In this document: in pieces, positions 36,490 to 48,612 of the stretch
Position numbering within the stretch: position 1 is the stretch's first letter
Layout of the letters: the number at the start of each line of letters is the position of its first letter
Assembly: GCA_030248215.1 (NCBI GenBank)
Contig: JASANG010002713.1
Span: 1 to 64,000 of the forward strand
From: Enoplolaimus lenunculus
Lineage: Eukaryota; Nematoda; Enoplea; Enoplida; Thoracostomopsidae
Reading direction: 5' to 3'
DNA length: 64,000 nucleotides
The notes under the pieces: model-generated
Told to the model about the DNA's origin: nothing
The model's input: only the letters and a program-made list of their open reading frames with translations
Database searches by the model: none
Translations under genes and position numbers: made by a program

Positions 36490-36680
36490 GTACAGCCCAT
36501 GTAAAGAAAAAGACCGAAACAGTAGTACAAGCATATTCCTAAGCCTAAGCGTAAGGATGAACCTATTTCCAGGCCTAACCCTAAGCTAAGCCTAAGCAAA
36601 AAAGTTAGTCTAAAGCTTAAACTGACTCTAGTACAGCCCCGCCGCAAAACGATCCGGTCCTGTTCTATATATGGGCCTTT
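36490..36680. mobile_element. MITE with TTAGGC-like core
   Basis: Left end cagcccatgtaaagaaaaag, right end cctgttctatatatgggcct. Core cctaagcctaagcgtaagg and ctaagctaagcctaagc. Confidence 0.7.
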
Positions 36681-37464
36681 TGTACCGTGCAAACCGCGTT
36701 AATTGTCATACTCTTATTGAACTATGCATTCTCCACTCTTGGTTTTATGCATTGTGCTTTATTTTGTTTAACGTCAGTACTGTATTTTTATTTAATCAGT
36801 CAGAATTTTATCTGGATTTATTTTTTGTTGTTTTATTGACCGACTGGCTTAATCTTGGATGAAACATGGTTTAAGCTTCTTGTTTATGTAATAGAACATA
36901 TTGTCGAGAGTTAAGATCTAAATTATAATATTGATTGCGGGGCTGACGTAAAGAGGACTCAAAAGTATAGCACAGATTTGGTTCGCTGATTTTACATACG
37001 TTTTCAACTTATGGGTGATAAAGTAAACCAATAGTTTGCTTAATCTAAGCGTCCGATATGTGTTTGAGTTTTTAATAATTACTAAAGAAACCAGTCTTGA
37101 TCTATTTATGTGTAACAACCTTTGAATATATACTTAACTCCGCATCTAAGTGCGAGAAAAAGCTCAAAGCTACTTCGAGACGTTTTCTGGAAATTAGAGA
37201 ATGAGAGAGTCGGAACATGATTTTAGTTATTGACAATTGCGTTAAATAATTGATCTTGAGTATATTTAATTTGTTTTCTTGTTTTGGGTAATAAATTTAT
37301 TCCGCTTGCCACTTGAAATAAAGATTTTGGAATTGTTCTTGTACGAGTACTTAGAAGATACATTGAGTATTTGCTTAGTTAGGAAGTATGAATTTAAAAT
37401 CGATCAAAAGTTATATGTGGACGATTTACTAAGCATTTGCTAAAGGTTATTCCAAGGATGTGTA
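36681..37464. other. Gene-free stretch
   Basis: AT-rich, nothing recognised on either strand. Confidence 0.4.
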
Positions 37465-37465
37465 G

Positions 37466-37856
37466 CCAGCAGGGTTTGAACGGATAATAAAAATAGCGGA
37501 AGCGGTTAGCGCTTGAAATACGGAAATGGATATTAAAGTATAAAAGTTCAAAGATGTTATATTTTTCTACCAACACAATTGAGGCGTGCAAATATTTGCC
37601 GGGCTGTCTAAAATTTTAGCACCTGAATTTTTAAAAGTTTGAGTGAAAATTTTTATTGCATATCAACAATTGCAGCCTATTTGTGATTAAAAATTGCGAG
37701 ATATATACGTGATTTATAACTAATAGTTAAATGTGAGATATACATGATTTTTAACAAATTTTGAGCATAATAACAGACTTCATGGTATTTCTATGGCAGA
37801 AACGGACACGAATTTTTCCTGAGAACTGTTATCTGGTTACACCCTGTTAGCCAGCA
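37466..37856. mobile_element. MITE, cggaaacgg family
   Basis: Left end cagggtttgaacggataata, right end tatctggttacaccctgtta. Interior attgcgagatatatacgtga and catggtatttctatggcaga as in the 18.99 and 25.3 kb copies. Confidence 0.7.
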
Positions 37857-38217
37857 AACCAAATGCATTATACTTCGCGTATATATTAAGCATTTATATA
37901 ATTTCACTTCCGAAATTGCCTGATTTCCTGCTGGATCCGGAGGTAAAACCCCGGTTATTTAATGATGGGCATCGGATTTTTTTCATATCCGAATTTCCGG
38001 CAATTGTTGCCGGATATTTATCCGGGTATCCGAAATGAAATTTTCTATTTCAGATATCCGAAACTCGATTTTGTGTTTTTTGAGTTTCCGAACCTCAATT
38101 TTTGTTTCTTAAGCACTTGTTTTAACTTGTTGCTCTAAAGGAAGCACCCTAACCCTCAAGCAAATTGATATGAGCATAAAACATACAATTTTAAAAATCG
38201 GTATTTATTATGTCAGT

Positions 38218-38660
38218 ACTGTAGTGACCCTAATAAGAAGCGGTACCCAGGTACCCATTTTGAGTCCCAATCAATAGGAGTCCGTATCCCTAATAAAAGT
38301 CCGTAAGCGCATAGAGTCCCTAAACCCTAATTAGAGTCCATAAATGTCAATTATTCCTAATTGTAGCGCATAAATGACTCCAGAACCAAATAAAGGTGAG
38401 TTAAAAACTTTGAAGCGTACTTAAGTTTTCAAAGTACGTTCGTAATAATAACCTTGCATTATGGCTAAAGCTTTTGATATATACAAGGCATATAAACATT
38501 CAATTCAAGGGTTAGTTACAATAATGGATATATGTGTAACGAAGTTTGGCGGAGGAAGGGATAAAAATAAATAACAGTCCGTGACCGAATAACAGGGGGT
38601 ACCCTCTGGAGAGGTCAAATAAACATCAGTCCCTCTCTTATTCGGGTCACTCACTACAAT
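38218..38660. mobile_element. TA-flanked MITE (CTGTAGTGACCC family), copy c
   Basis: Left end ctgtagtgaccctaataaga, right end ttattcgggtcactcactac. Internal landmarks as in copy a. Confidence 0.8.
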
Positions 38661-39347
38661 ACCTCAATAGTTCTGGGTATTCAATTTAGAAGATTGCTAC
38701 AGACTACTAAACAAATACTTGCGTTGACAACTTAAAATTGAATTGATTTGGCTTGTCCTTTGCCTTATCTAAACCATTGCAGTAGAGTTTCCATCGAATA
38801 CAACCCTTTCCTCGAACTATATATACTTGAATCGTTTTAGTTCCAAGAACAAAGAACCAGATTGAAATACACTTACGCTAAGTCGTACAAACATCATCCC
38901 ATGTTAATTATACTGGTGTCGCGCTTTCAGTAGCGGATCCAGAAATTTCTAGGCGGGATGGTAAATGTTTTGAAACGCAATTTTTCTCCAAAAAACTTTC
39001 TTAGCGGGAAAATTATAAGGTAGGAGACCCTATTTAATAACGAAAGTAATATGATGAGGGGACAAATTGTAAGGTAATGAATGACCATATCATTTTTTCA
39101 CAAAACATTTATGTGGGGAGTGGGGACTAATTGTAAGGTAGGGGTCCTTAGACATTTTTCTTATCCGGACCGGATATCCGGTGTTCATCTGTAGTCTATA
39201 TCATACTGTTCTCAGTAACCTTGCTATCATAATTCTCGGATACACGAAGTGTTAACTCAGAAAAACTTTGTCTTAAATAAAACCGCTAAACCGTCCCAGA
39301 GGTAAATTAGCGTTGCATCGAATTACGTATAAAGCCAGACCTCTGAG

Positions 39348-39420
39348 GCCCATGTTACTTTTAGGGCCGTAGAGGTTTCTATTATTACAATTTCTGCTTA
39401 GGCTTAGGGATTAAAGATTT
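39348..39420. mobile_element. Fragment with ATGTTACTTTTAGGGCCGT end
   Basis: ggcccatgttacttttaggg followed by ctgcttaggcttaggg. Truncated relative to 41.9 kb. Confidence 0.5.
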
Positions 39421-39588
39421 TGAATTATCATGGAACAATTATGCAAGAATGTGGTTTAATTTTCTGACTGAGGTTTGGATACGGAATTTTTCGTCAGCTC
39501 CAGCTACTTTGGTGGTGAAACCATGCAAATTATTCAAAAAAATTAGATAAAAGCATTTCGGATATCCGGATACACCTTTCATTTCGGA

Positions 39589-39972
39589 TACTGTATTGAC
39601 CCGAATAAGGGGGGTAATAAGAGGGGTCCCTTTGTGGGTCCGAATCAATAGGAGTCCGTATCCCTAATAAGAGTCCGTAAGCGGATAGAGTCCCTAAACC
39701 CTAATTAGAGTCCATAAATGTCAAATAACCCTAATTGTAGCACATAAATGACTCCAGGACAAGAGGTCCGAGGTTCGATTCCCGGCGTGGACATATGTTT
39801 CGGAGAAATTTAGGGGGAAAACCATATATATTCATAGTACTTCGGCGAAAGGGGTCGTCCCGACTGTACAGTTCTGACATATCCGCTTGCGGTCTCTTAT
39901 TAGGGATACCGACTCCTATTGATTGGGACTCAAAATGGGGCCTCGCCTCTTATTCAGGTCACTAGAGTACGG
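39589..39972. mobile_element. TA-flanked MITE, copy d, rearranged around a SINE fragment
   Basis: The left half is normal to actccagga. Then a SINE-like segment (39763-39880) follows, then the family's left half again in inverted form (gtctcttattagggatacc, ggactcaaaatggggcct) to the end gtcactagagta. The family's right half is missing. Confidence 0.65.
39763..39880 (+). mobile_element. tRNA-derived SINE fragment
   Basis: Exact box B (GGTTCGATTCC) in gaggttcgattcccggcgtgg-type context, followed by an unrelated body. The A box is absent, so it is not a working tRNA gene. Confidence 0.55.
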
Positions 39973-40126
39973 TGTTATCATGAGCGATAGAATGCATTCA
40001 ACCCAAGAATCCACGGTTCGATACCTTGTGTAAACCATAGATTTTACAAGCAAAAATATTTACGAGTTAAAAGGTTAGCTGGCGATATTTCTAGTACTCA
40101 ATTTTCTTTTCAGCCAGCTGCGCAAT

Positions 40127-43100
40127 ATGGCATATATCGTATTTAAATTTTTAGTAAAATTAAATATAGTTTATTCGCATGGGCTTATTTTGATAGTAAT
40201 ATGTGTGTTTATCCAATTTCACTGCACATGCTTAGTCAGCAACAAACAAGACCACACAGTTGCGTCTTCCGTAAGCGTATTGCGAACAGCGGCAGGGTCA
40301 AAGATTTTTAATTTTTCAAACGTGTATTTGAACGTGGAAAATGGAAAATTTTACTTTTACATACCCGAGTGGAAATATAAAATTGACTCGAATAATGAGC
40401 TTAGCAGCGGTGAGGATCTTAGCGGTGGAACAAACGAAAAAGTTGATATAACATCGGTTGATGCCGAAGATCAAAGCAATGTCGATATAAGAGAGCTTTT
40501 TAGCGGCTCTGATGTCGCGTATATTGACGCTGGAGGTGTTCCTGGACATACGGTCCCTCGATTTGAAATCCGTCGTGTTTCCCGTGGTAAAGTTTTGTAT
40601 AACTTAGAGATCAATAGCGAAAATACCGTATTTTACATAGGCAATTAGCAAACAGTATATGTAATACAATAGCTTACACAGGTTCACTACTCTCGAAACA
40701 CACTCTTTGAGGCCGTGTGGCCAAGTGCCGAAAAAAATCTAAAATTTTAAAATTTTGTGATTATCTCGAAAGACTTCCGCATTAGTTGTTTTTGTTTATT
40801 TTGTGAATGAACAAGTACACCTCAATTCGAATTTTTCTGGAACGCAACATTCAACGGGTTGCAGAGGCGATTATTGGCCTAATCTGATCATAGTGTGTTT
40901 ATCAATAGGTCATACCCTTCGTTAACCACTCCAGTTGAAATATTAAATTATTTTGCATTTGGCACCACCCTATTTATCAAAATTGAATGTAAACATTGTG
41001 TGTAGTAATTTGCATTGCAACATATATTTATATTTTTAATTTTATAGATTCCGTGTACTACGCTCACATTTTGAACACTCGCCAATTAAATCAAAGTACG
41101 ATTGAGCAACCATTCCTTGCATTATATCGTTTCCTACCATCGAATCTAATGCACACAATTCATGACGATGTTTTGCCCGTATTTTTAACGCAACTGCAAT
41201 TATGCGACGGCCAAATTGAAGAGAATCAAAACAAACGGAATCAGCGTCACAGGTTTGAACCATGCTACGGACTTCTAATTATTGATTCTGTAGGAAGTGA
41301 CCTTCCGGAAAGCAACAAGCAACTATATTCGGCAGTTGCTCGAAATAGTGTTGTTATAGATGTTGGCGAGCAGGGGATTCGAAATCTAGAAGGGGGAGAT
41401 AGGGAGGCTAGTAGCTTTTCTGTCGTGATTCTGTTTAGAAATCTGGTGGTTGGGCTGTACTCGCACGAAACTCGATGGTACGATTATGGATTTCAACCTC
41501 CGTTCAAATATCAGCATTCTATTGAACACAGTGTCGCTAGTTGGCCGCGAGTATTGACGCCGTTTGTTGAGTTTATACGTGTTAGGATTGGGATTGAACC
41601 GAGGGTAAGGTCAAAGAAACTTGTGGGTTTAGGGTCAGAAGAACGAGGAACTAGCCAGCGAGTTACTCCGAGTCAAGTAGTACTAGTGTCACGGAAGTAT
41701 AACAGGTTGATTGTGAACGAAGCTCAGTTGATCGAAACGGTTGTAGGTATGTTTGATGAATTTTGAATGGTCAGCTGGTGGCGCTCAGTGCCGAAGTAGT
41801 ATTAGTTCTTCGAGACGGCCTCAATTTTTAGGGCGGAGTTGAAAAACGAGAAGAAAAATTGCGAGAAGCCAAATGAATTTAAAGTGTTTTATAAGGACTA
41901 TGTTACTTTTAGGGGCGTACACATTTCTTGTGGGTCTATAAAAGAGTAGGTTTAGATTCCAGACTACATTTTTTGCTTAGGCTTAGGCTTAGGCGTAGGC
42001 TTAGGAACACACTTTTGCAACGCTTAGGCTTAGGCGTAGGCTTAGGAACACATTTTTGCAACGCTTAGGCTTAGGCTTAGGCTTAGGAATATGTTTAATA
42101 TACTGCTACTCCCCTAAAAGTAACATTGGCAAGGACTTGTGGCAAAAATACAATACAAGACTTCCCACGTTATGTAAACAGCGTTTATTATATAATGAAA
42201 AAACTGACAAGGGAGTACTGACGACAGATTTTTGAGGTTGGAAAAGTTTGAGCAAGCAGCTGATGTCTGAAAAGGTCCGCTTTTGGTTCGCCTTATAGTT
42301 TAAGGGATTATAAGCGTTTGCATTTTTACTAGGTTTTCAACCATAATAGCACTAGATCGGACATTAGTTTATTAGCTTTTTTCTGCATATCCTCATGCTG
42401 GTCAATGTATAAACCAGGACCGTAACAGCAGTAGGTATAAGTACATTCTAAAACCTTAGCATAAACTCTATTGCAGTCCCGCAGAAAAACGTTTTGTCCC
42501 TGATGTTTACATGGGCGGGCCCTTACACTTAGGCTTAGTCTTAAAGATAGGCATGTTACTTTTACGTCCGTAAAAGTAGAATTGTCCCATTTTGCTATAA
42601 ATAAACCTAGTTTGTTTTTGAAAAATGCAAATTTGCTACTTATTTAAAATGTTCCATTAATATATATGTTTGATTGTGTTTTTAGCGACTCTTGGTGTCC
42701 GTGTTGCGGTGATTTCACTTGAATTTCAAACGCTTGCGCAAATAATTGAAATTGTTTCGTCGGAGTCAACAAACGGTTTAATTGGTGTTCATGGTGCAGG
42801 GTTGATTTTGTCTATTTTCTTACGTGCCGGTAAATCACTGTAGGCCTGTGTTATAGTTTTAAAAGAGGGTGTGGCATTTCATGATTTGGTTCAGTCTAAA
42901 GCTTAGAGTAAGGGTTTGATTTCTATTGGATCTTTTCATAAGCTTTTTGTTTGTGTACCTGAGGGATATAAAAGTCTCGGGGTTGCTACCAGGGTGCAAC
43001 CGGAGGTGGAAAATTGTAGAGTCGAAGCAGGAAGTGAAATTTGGTAGTTGGAAATTTTTTAATTTGCTAATTTTCATAAATATGTGTCTGTAAAATGTTG

Positions 43101-44970
43101 TCAAAAATCCAGGTTTTAGGTTAATTTTTCCTGAAATTCCGACAATTTGTGCTCAAATTTGTACCAAAACCTAAAGCCAAACGCAGCAAACGATACAATT
43201 TTGGTAAAAATAAAAAAGTTAACTACCGAAATTGTGGGAACCTCCGGTAAAACTTACACCGGAGTTGGAGCCGGAGCCGGAGGTAGATTTTCATTGTACT
43301 CTGGTTGCTATTTGGTACGTTATGGTTTGCGGCGAGTTTTGCCCAAGTGTTTTCGTTAGTTATTCTAATTGATATCCCGACACCAAATTTACAAATTAAA
43401 TTTGCAAAATGATTTTGAGCATGAGTAATTTTACTATCCCAAAACGATTCAAGAAATATATACTAGATTGACCCGAATAAGAGGGGATAATAAGACGTGG
43501 TCCCCATTTTGAGTCCAAATCAATAGGAGTACGGAATTCAATGGATAGTTGCAATACCGGACATATAACAGTAACGAAGGGCGTCGGAGGGCGGGTTAAA
43601 ACTAAACTGCCCGCAACCGAATAACAGAAAGAGTGCCCCCTGGAAAGGTCAAATAAATATCAGTTCCCCTATTATTTAGGTCACTCTCAATTTAAGATAG
43701 TTCGAAATTTAGGCTTGCGATTTAATTTGCGGAGAAATACAGTAAAATCAACGCTGTCAGAGGAGGTTGGCTTGAATTCAATAAACACTTTAGTTTATGA
43801 GAGTTGCCAACAGGGTTCAACCGGAATTCCTGTTCCGGCCGGATTTCCTGTAAAAATTTAATTCCTGTTCCTGTTCCTGCATTCAGTGATGCAGGAACCG
43901 GAATTATTTACGGATTTGTTACAAACTATTCCTAAATATTTAAATATTGGAAACTTTTTCTTGGAAAATTTTTTATTTCGACATGAGTAAAATAGTCTAA
44001 CGCCAGTCCCACAGAAAAACGTTCCGATCATAATCTTTATATAGGCCATGAGGGTTAACACTGCTAGTTAGGGTACGCTGTGCCCATGATTACTACCTAC
44101 ATCTTGTTGTGTTTGTTATAGGTTCATTTATACTTGAATTATTCCCATATGCAATAAATCCAAATCATTATACGCCATATAAAGCTGTGACACAGCTCAA
44201 CGGATCTCAACTCGCGTATTATTGGTGGCGAAATTGGAATAAATCAAATACTGTAGAACATCCGAATGCAGAGCGGTAGGTTCGATTAGTAATTTAAAAT
44301 TCTCTTTTTTCAAGTCTCGTTCTGAATATTACCTTTGATGACTTTTCGGCTCAAACTTTTGACCATGTTAGCCCCATAGGCATTAAATGTTGTATTAACT
44401 TATAGCTACGTATTTAGTTGAATAATACAGTCATTTTCATAGATCTAAGTTAGTAACACTGCGTTTTGTGAGTCGAAAAATCCCACATATAGCAGCATCA
44501 CTTGTTAACTGAAGGTTTGTTGATTCTTAACAGACGGCTTGGAGGCATCAGCCACTTGGATCCGGATGTTCAGCAGGCGATTTTAGACAGTGAAGAAGTT
44601 CCAAAACACCAGTGCTGTGAGGTATATATTAATTCAGTTTTATAATTCTGTGCAGTTTTGCTTTTATTTAACAGTATTTGTTGAAATTTCGAGTCTAAAA
44701 ACAGCCTTACCAATTCTCCTTTGAGAAAACCGGTTGAAATTATCGTTTGTGTTCATAAAAACCCAGATTACAGTTAATAATTAACTCGAAACTGTTCACG
44801 CATATGAAATAACTAATTGTTGGTTGTAGTGATTTTAGGATCCCCATTTTCTATTTCGCATTTATCAAGACACCGTGGTCAATATAACAGAAGTTGTACA
44901 CATATTGAATCGAGCAATAGAAAATCGTCGAAAGAGTAAGCTAATGAAAAAACCATCTGATGAATTGTGA
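40127..44970 (+). CDS. POMGNT2: POMGNT2, protein O-mannose beta-1,4-N-acetylglucosaminyltransferase 2 (6 exons)
   Basis: GT61-family enzyme of the ER that adds beta-1,4-GlcNAc to O-mannose, starting core M3 glycans on dystroglycan. Coding exons: 40127-40586, 41048-41746, 42686-42829, 44122-44275, 44534-44621, 44839-44970. Phases agree and give 558 residues (human 580). There is a short N-terminal cytosolic part, a type II signal anchor near residues 18-38, then the catalytic region with NLMHTIHDD, YNRLIVNEAQL, GVHGAGL, ELFPYAINPNHYTPYKAV, HLDPDVQQAI and FRIYQDT, all close to vertebrate POMGNT2. An acceptor (ttttcag) 13 bases before the ATG implies a 5' untranslated exon. Odd feature: the frame ends KKPSDEL-stop right after the catalytic domain, with no FN3 domain. 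A possible donor (AAAGA|gtaagc at 44936) could instead splice to a further exon, but I see no FN3-like sequence downstream. The N-terminal third is poorly conserved. Confidence 0.92.
41900..42128. mobile_element. MITE with ATGTTACTTTTAGGGGCGT ends and TTAGGC core, in POMGNT2 intron 2
   Basis: Left end atgttacttttaggggcgta, right end ctcccctaaaagtaacattg. Three blocks of cttaggcttaggcttagg separated by a twice-repeated aacacacttttgcaacg. Confidence 0.8.
42412..42530. mobile_element. MITE with TTAGGC-family ends, short copy, POMGNT2 intron 2
   Basis: Left aaccaggaccgtaacagcag, right gatgtttacatgggcgggcc. The core is mostly lost. Confidence 0.5.
42988..43312. mobile_element. MITE, CAGGGTGCAACCGG family, POMGNT2 intron 3
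   Basis: Left end cagggtgcaaccggaggtgg, right end ttttcattgtactctggttg with gccggagccggaggtag arm. Confidence 0.7.
43465..43688. mobile_element. TA-flanked MITE, copy e, internally deleted, POMGNT2 intron 3
   Basis: Left end attgacccgaataagagggg, right end cctattatttaggtcactct. The region between aggagtacgga and aatggatagttgca is lost. Confidence 0.75.
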
Positions 44971-45638
44971 CTGCTTTGTTCATACTTTGTACGTCAAAAC
45001 GATTTCATATCCACCAGGGCTGGCATTCAAGATTTCTCGGTGGAACACTCGAGATCGGGCGGTGTTGCCATGATATTTTTTCAAATCCTGATATCCGGCA
45101 ATTCTTACCGGATATATATCCAAATATCCGAAATTAAATTTACTGTCTCGGATATAAGAAATTCGATTTTGCGTTTTTTGGGTTTCCGAACCTCAATTTT
45201 CGTTTCTTAACCATTTGTTTTAACTTGTTGCCGTAAGGGAAGCACCCTGATCCACATGTTGATTGTTGTTATATGGCGTAAAACATACAATTCTAAAAAA
45301 TTATTTAGGTATTATGCAACTGTTTCAATAGTGCTGGGTATTTGGTTTGGAAGATTGCTTCTGACTAGTAAATGCTTGTGTTGGCCACCTGAAAACGAGT
45401 TGATTTCTTATGTCTCCGTCTGATTTAAACCACTGCAACAGACATTCTATCTTCGTTTGAACTACTTATCTTGTCTTAATATATCAAAACATAATGCCGA
45501 TTTGGCTCTTCATAAACTTCCCTGATGATTTCCCTTCAATTTTAATTTTTTTTCACTTTTTATGATCTTATATAGACTCAAAATTGTATTTTCAACAGTT
45601 CAAAAATCTATAGTTTTTCATGTCATTGCGTTACATTT

Positions 45639-45722
45639 TACGTTTGATGACTGGTGTAGTGCATCCAACGTTTGATGACTGGTGTAGTGCATCCAACGTT
45701 TGATGACTGGTGTAGTGCATCC
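45639..45722 (+). repeat. Three tandem 33-base units
   Basis: acgtttgatgactggtgtag followed by tgcatcca, three near-identical copies. Confidence 0.85.
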
Positions 45723-45728
45723 AATTTA

Positions 45729-46090
45729 ATACTGTAGTGACCCGAAAAAGTGGGGGGACTGATATTTATCTGGCCGCTTCAGAGAGTACCCACCCTGTTA
45801 TTCGGTTACGGACTGATTATTTTTAACCCTCGCTTCGACTCTTCGTTATATCCGCTACTGCAATTATCCGTTGAATTAAACGTTCATTTGTCTTGTGTCA
45901 ACTGGAGCGATATTAATACAAGGTTATACTTAGGAATGTACTTTCAAAGTACGCTTTAAAGTTTCGAACTAAAATTATTTGGTCCTGGAGTCATTTAGGC
46001 GCTCCGCTTACGGACTCTTATTAGGGATACAGACTCATTGATTAGAACTCAAAATGGGGACCTCCCTCTTGTTACCCGTCACTACAGTAT
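45729..46090. mobile_element. TA-flanked MITE, copy f, reversed
   Basis: Left end tactgtagtgacccgaaaaa, right end ttacccgtcactacagtatt. The TA at both sides is clear here. Confidence 0.8.
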
Positions 46091-46570
46091 TAATTTTTTA
46101 ATTACTTTTGCTTAAAAATAAAACTAAACAACTAATAGAAGCTCTATTTCCATCAAACGAACGAAATTCTTGATTGTATAAATGGAACGCCTATAAACAA
46201 CATATACATGTTTAACAGTTAGCACATAAATTTGTTAAGCGATACAAAAGTTTTTAGTTTTGTAATAGATGAGGGTGCTGCTTCACGTGTCGTGCGGCGA
46301 CGTCCGACGCCCGTAAGGTACCGCAAGGTAAAATTTGTTTACGAATTGTTATGTGATGCCATGTAGGAATTCATGTGCTTTGCGGTACAAAAACGCCATC
46401 TTAAGTATACATTTATATAATTTATCTCAACCTCGAAAGACGAAGCATTCGAACTCTAAATTACTTTTCATACACTGCAAAAATGGTGGGCGAAGTGGAA
46501 TTTGACACAACTTGTGTAGTCCTGTAGGGCCTATTTCGAAGCTAGGGAGTCGACTCACCATTTTATCAGT

Positions 46571-47008
46571 GCACTGCATTGACCCGAATAAGAGGGGGTC
46601 CCCATTTTGAGTTCGAAACTATAGGAGTCCGTCCGTATCCCTAATAAGAGTCCGTAAGCGGATAGAGTCCCTACGCCATAATTAGAGTGCATAAATGTCA
46701 ATTAACCGTAATTGTAGCGCATAAATGACTCCAGGACCAAATAATTTGAGTTCGAAACTTTAAAGCGTACGTAAATTTTGAAAGTACATTCCTATGTATA
46801 ACCTCGTATTATCGCTCAAGCTATTGACACACGACAAATAAACGTTTAATTCAACGGATAATTGCAGTACCGGATATATATCAGTAACGAAGGGCGGCGG
46901 AGCGTGGGTTAAAAATACATAACAGTCCGTAACCGAATAGCAAGAAGGGTACCCTCTGCAGAGGCCAAATAAATATCAGCCCCCCTCTTATGCGGGTCAC
47001 TACAGTAC
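46571..47008. mobile_element. TA-flanked MITE, copy g
   Basis: Left end cattgacccgaataagaggg, right end ttatgcgggtcactacagta. The most complete copy, about 435 bases. Confidence 0.8.
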
Positions 47009-47395
47009 ACATGGTTTACCGCAGGACCGAACTTATGAAAGTTTCCAACAAGGTATAAGAAAAGAAATGGTTTCAATATCATATTAAAAACTTTTCTGTC
47101 AGCAACTATGATTTGAAAAAAGATCGAAGTTAAACAGTTCCAAATTTTACAAATACAAATCGAAAAAAACCAAATCTACTCACAAAAATTGTCGATAATT
47201 TGGTTCAATATTCTGAGAGACGTTTAAATACAGAATTTCTTTTGGTCAGCTCACTTATGATGAAACAATGCAAATTAATCCTAAAAAATTTTCACAATAG
47301 CATTTCGGATATCCGACGGATATCCGGATACATAATTCATTTCGGATACATATCCGGATATTTTTCATATCCGGTATACGGCGCCCATCTATATA

Positions 47396-48232
47396 ACTTT
47401 TGTATACGTTTTTTGTTTCCGTGATTTAGATCACTATTCTTTTCCATTGGTTTTACTATCCGTATACGTGTTTGAGGAGAGTCAAGCTTGACGTAACAAA
47501 AAGGTGCGATCAATGTTGTTTTTCTCCAATAACTTTATATTTAAACGAGGGGTGGCTGCTAAGGAAGGAAACCCAAACAGAATTCATCTGGGCTCATCTT
47601 TAACCGACCCCATAATGATTCAAATTTTTACAGTTTAATAATGGGTACACCGAAGAAGAGGGAGAACTAATAATATATATCAGAGGAGGTACCCAAACTC
47701 CTGGAAATCTCTTAAACCAGAGCTAGCACAACAACTGACGTTGCGATCGAAAACCCCGAATTTCAAAATAAAAACGGTGCAATATTTTATATCGCGCCGG
47801 AGACCAGGTTAAGGAGTTTGTCACCTGGACAGCAGCAAGAAATTTTGAATAAATTTCATGACCAGAGAGGATATTTTGGGCGCAGTAAAACTATCACTGG
47901 CCCAACATTAAAAGGCAGAACGAACAGTATATACTGTAACTCAGGTCAACAAAGTCAGAAAGTGGATTCGCGTGTTTCCAAAAGGTTGATCCATCGTTTA
48001 ATCCACTACCCGTTAAAATTGTCTTAGTGTATTGTGCGAACATGTTACGTTGAGGACCGTCCCGCAGGCCCAACACAAAAAACAGGCTGCTTTAATGTGT
48101 ATGTGCATATGTACATAGTACATAATCATTTATATTTTCGTATGGTTATGTCAAATATTCGTTTTAAAAATGATACATATGTATTTATATAGGTATATAC
48201 ATATCTGTATAATACACAATAAAGGAGTTAGG
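47396..48232. other. Gene-free stretch
   Basis: No supported gene. 47760-48080 is less AT-rich, and short frames exist, without resemblance to a known protein. Confidence 0.4.
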
Positions 48233-48244
48233 TCTGTGGTTTTC

Positions 48245-48450
48245 GGGGCAGGTTAGGCTTAGGCTACTGCTAGGACTTCGGGTAAGGCTTAGGCTTGCTT
48301 AGGCTTAGGCTTAGGTTTAGGCTTAGACTTGCGCTTAGGCATAGGTTTCAGCTTTGGCTTAGGTTCATTCTTCAAAGCTTTTGCTTAGACCTATAGCGTA
48401 GGCTTAGGTTTGGCCTAGGCGTAGGCTTACGTTTTGGGCTTACGGCTTAG
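48245..48450. repeat. TTAGGC-like tract
   Basis: About 20 units of gcttaggcttaggcttaggt with many variants (ttaggt, ttacgt, ataggt). It runs straight into a MITE fragment. Confidence 0.8.
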
Positions 48451-48458
48451 GTTCAATG

Positions 48459-48612
48459 CACTACAATTAGGGATAATTGGCATTTATTAACTAATTAAGG
48501 TTTATGGACTCTATTCGCTTACGGACTCTTATTAGGTATACGGACTCCTATTGATTTGGACTTAAAATGGGACCCTTCTTATTACCTCCCTCATATTCGG
48601 ATCACTACTGCA
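48459..48612. mobile_element. TA-flanked MITE, copy h, one end only
   Basis: ctacaattagggataattgg to catattcggatcactactgc: the reversed left third of the family. Confidence 0.7.

Larger units (their letters stand above)
37960..39588. mobile_element. ATCCGG-rich element, copy A, with a MITE inside
   Basis: Begins gatgggcatcggattttttt with catatccg arms. Parallel to 45.05-47.39 kb: gggtttccgaacctcaattt-type, gttttaacttgttgc, gaagcaccct, tgctgggtat, gaagattgct and atgcaaattattcaaaaa blocks occur in order. Interrupted by the TA-flanked MITE at 38218. Confidence 0.6.
45050..47395. mobile_element. ATCCGG-rich element, copy B, carrying two MITEs
   Basis: Starts gccatgatattttttcaaat with ctgatatccggcaattctta. 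Ends tccggtatacggcgcccatc. Matches copy A block by block apart from the MITEs at 45.73 and 46.57 kb. I see no transposase coding. Confidence 0.6.

Noticed and set aside
39763-39795. tRNA gene
   Set aside because: Only the T-arm half is present; no A box or acceptor stem.
48245-48450. True chromosome end
   Set aside because: The TTAGGC-like units are degenerate and flanked by unique and repeat DNA on both sides.
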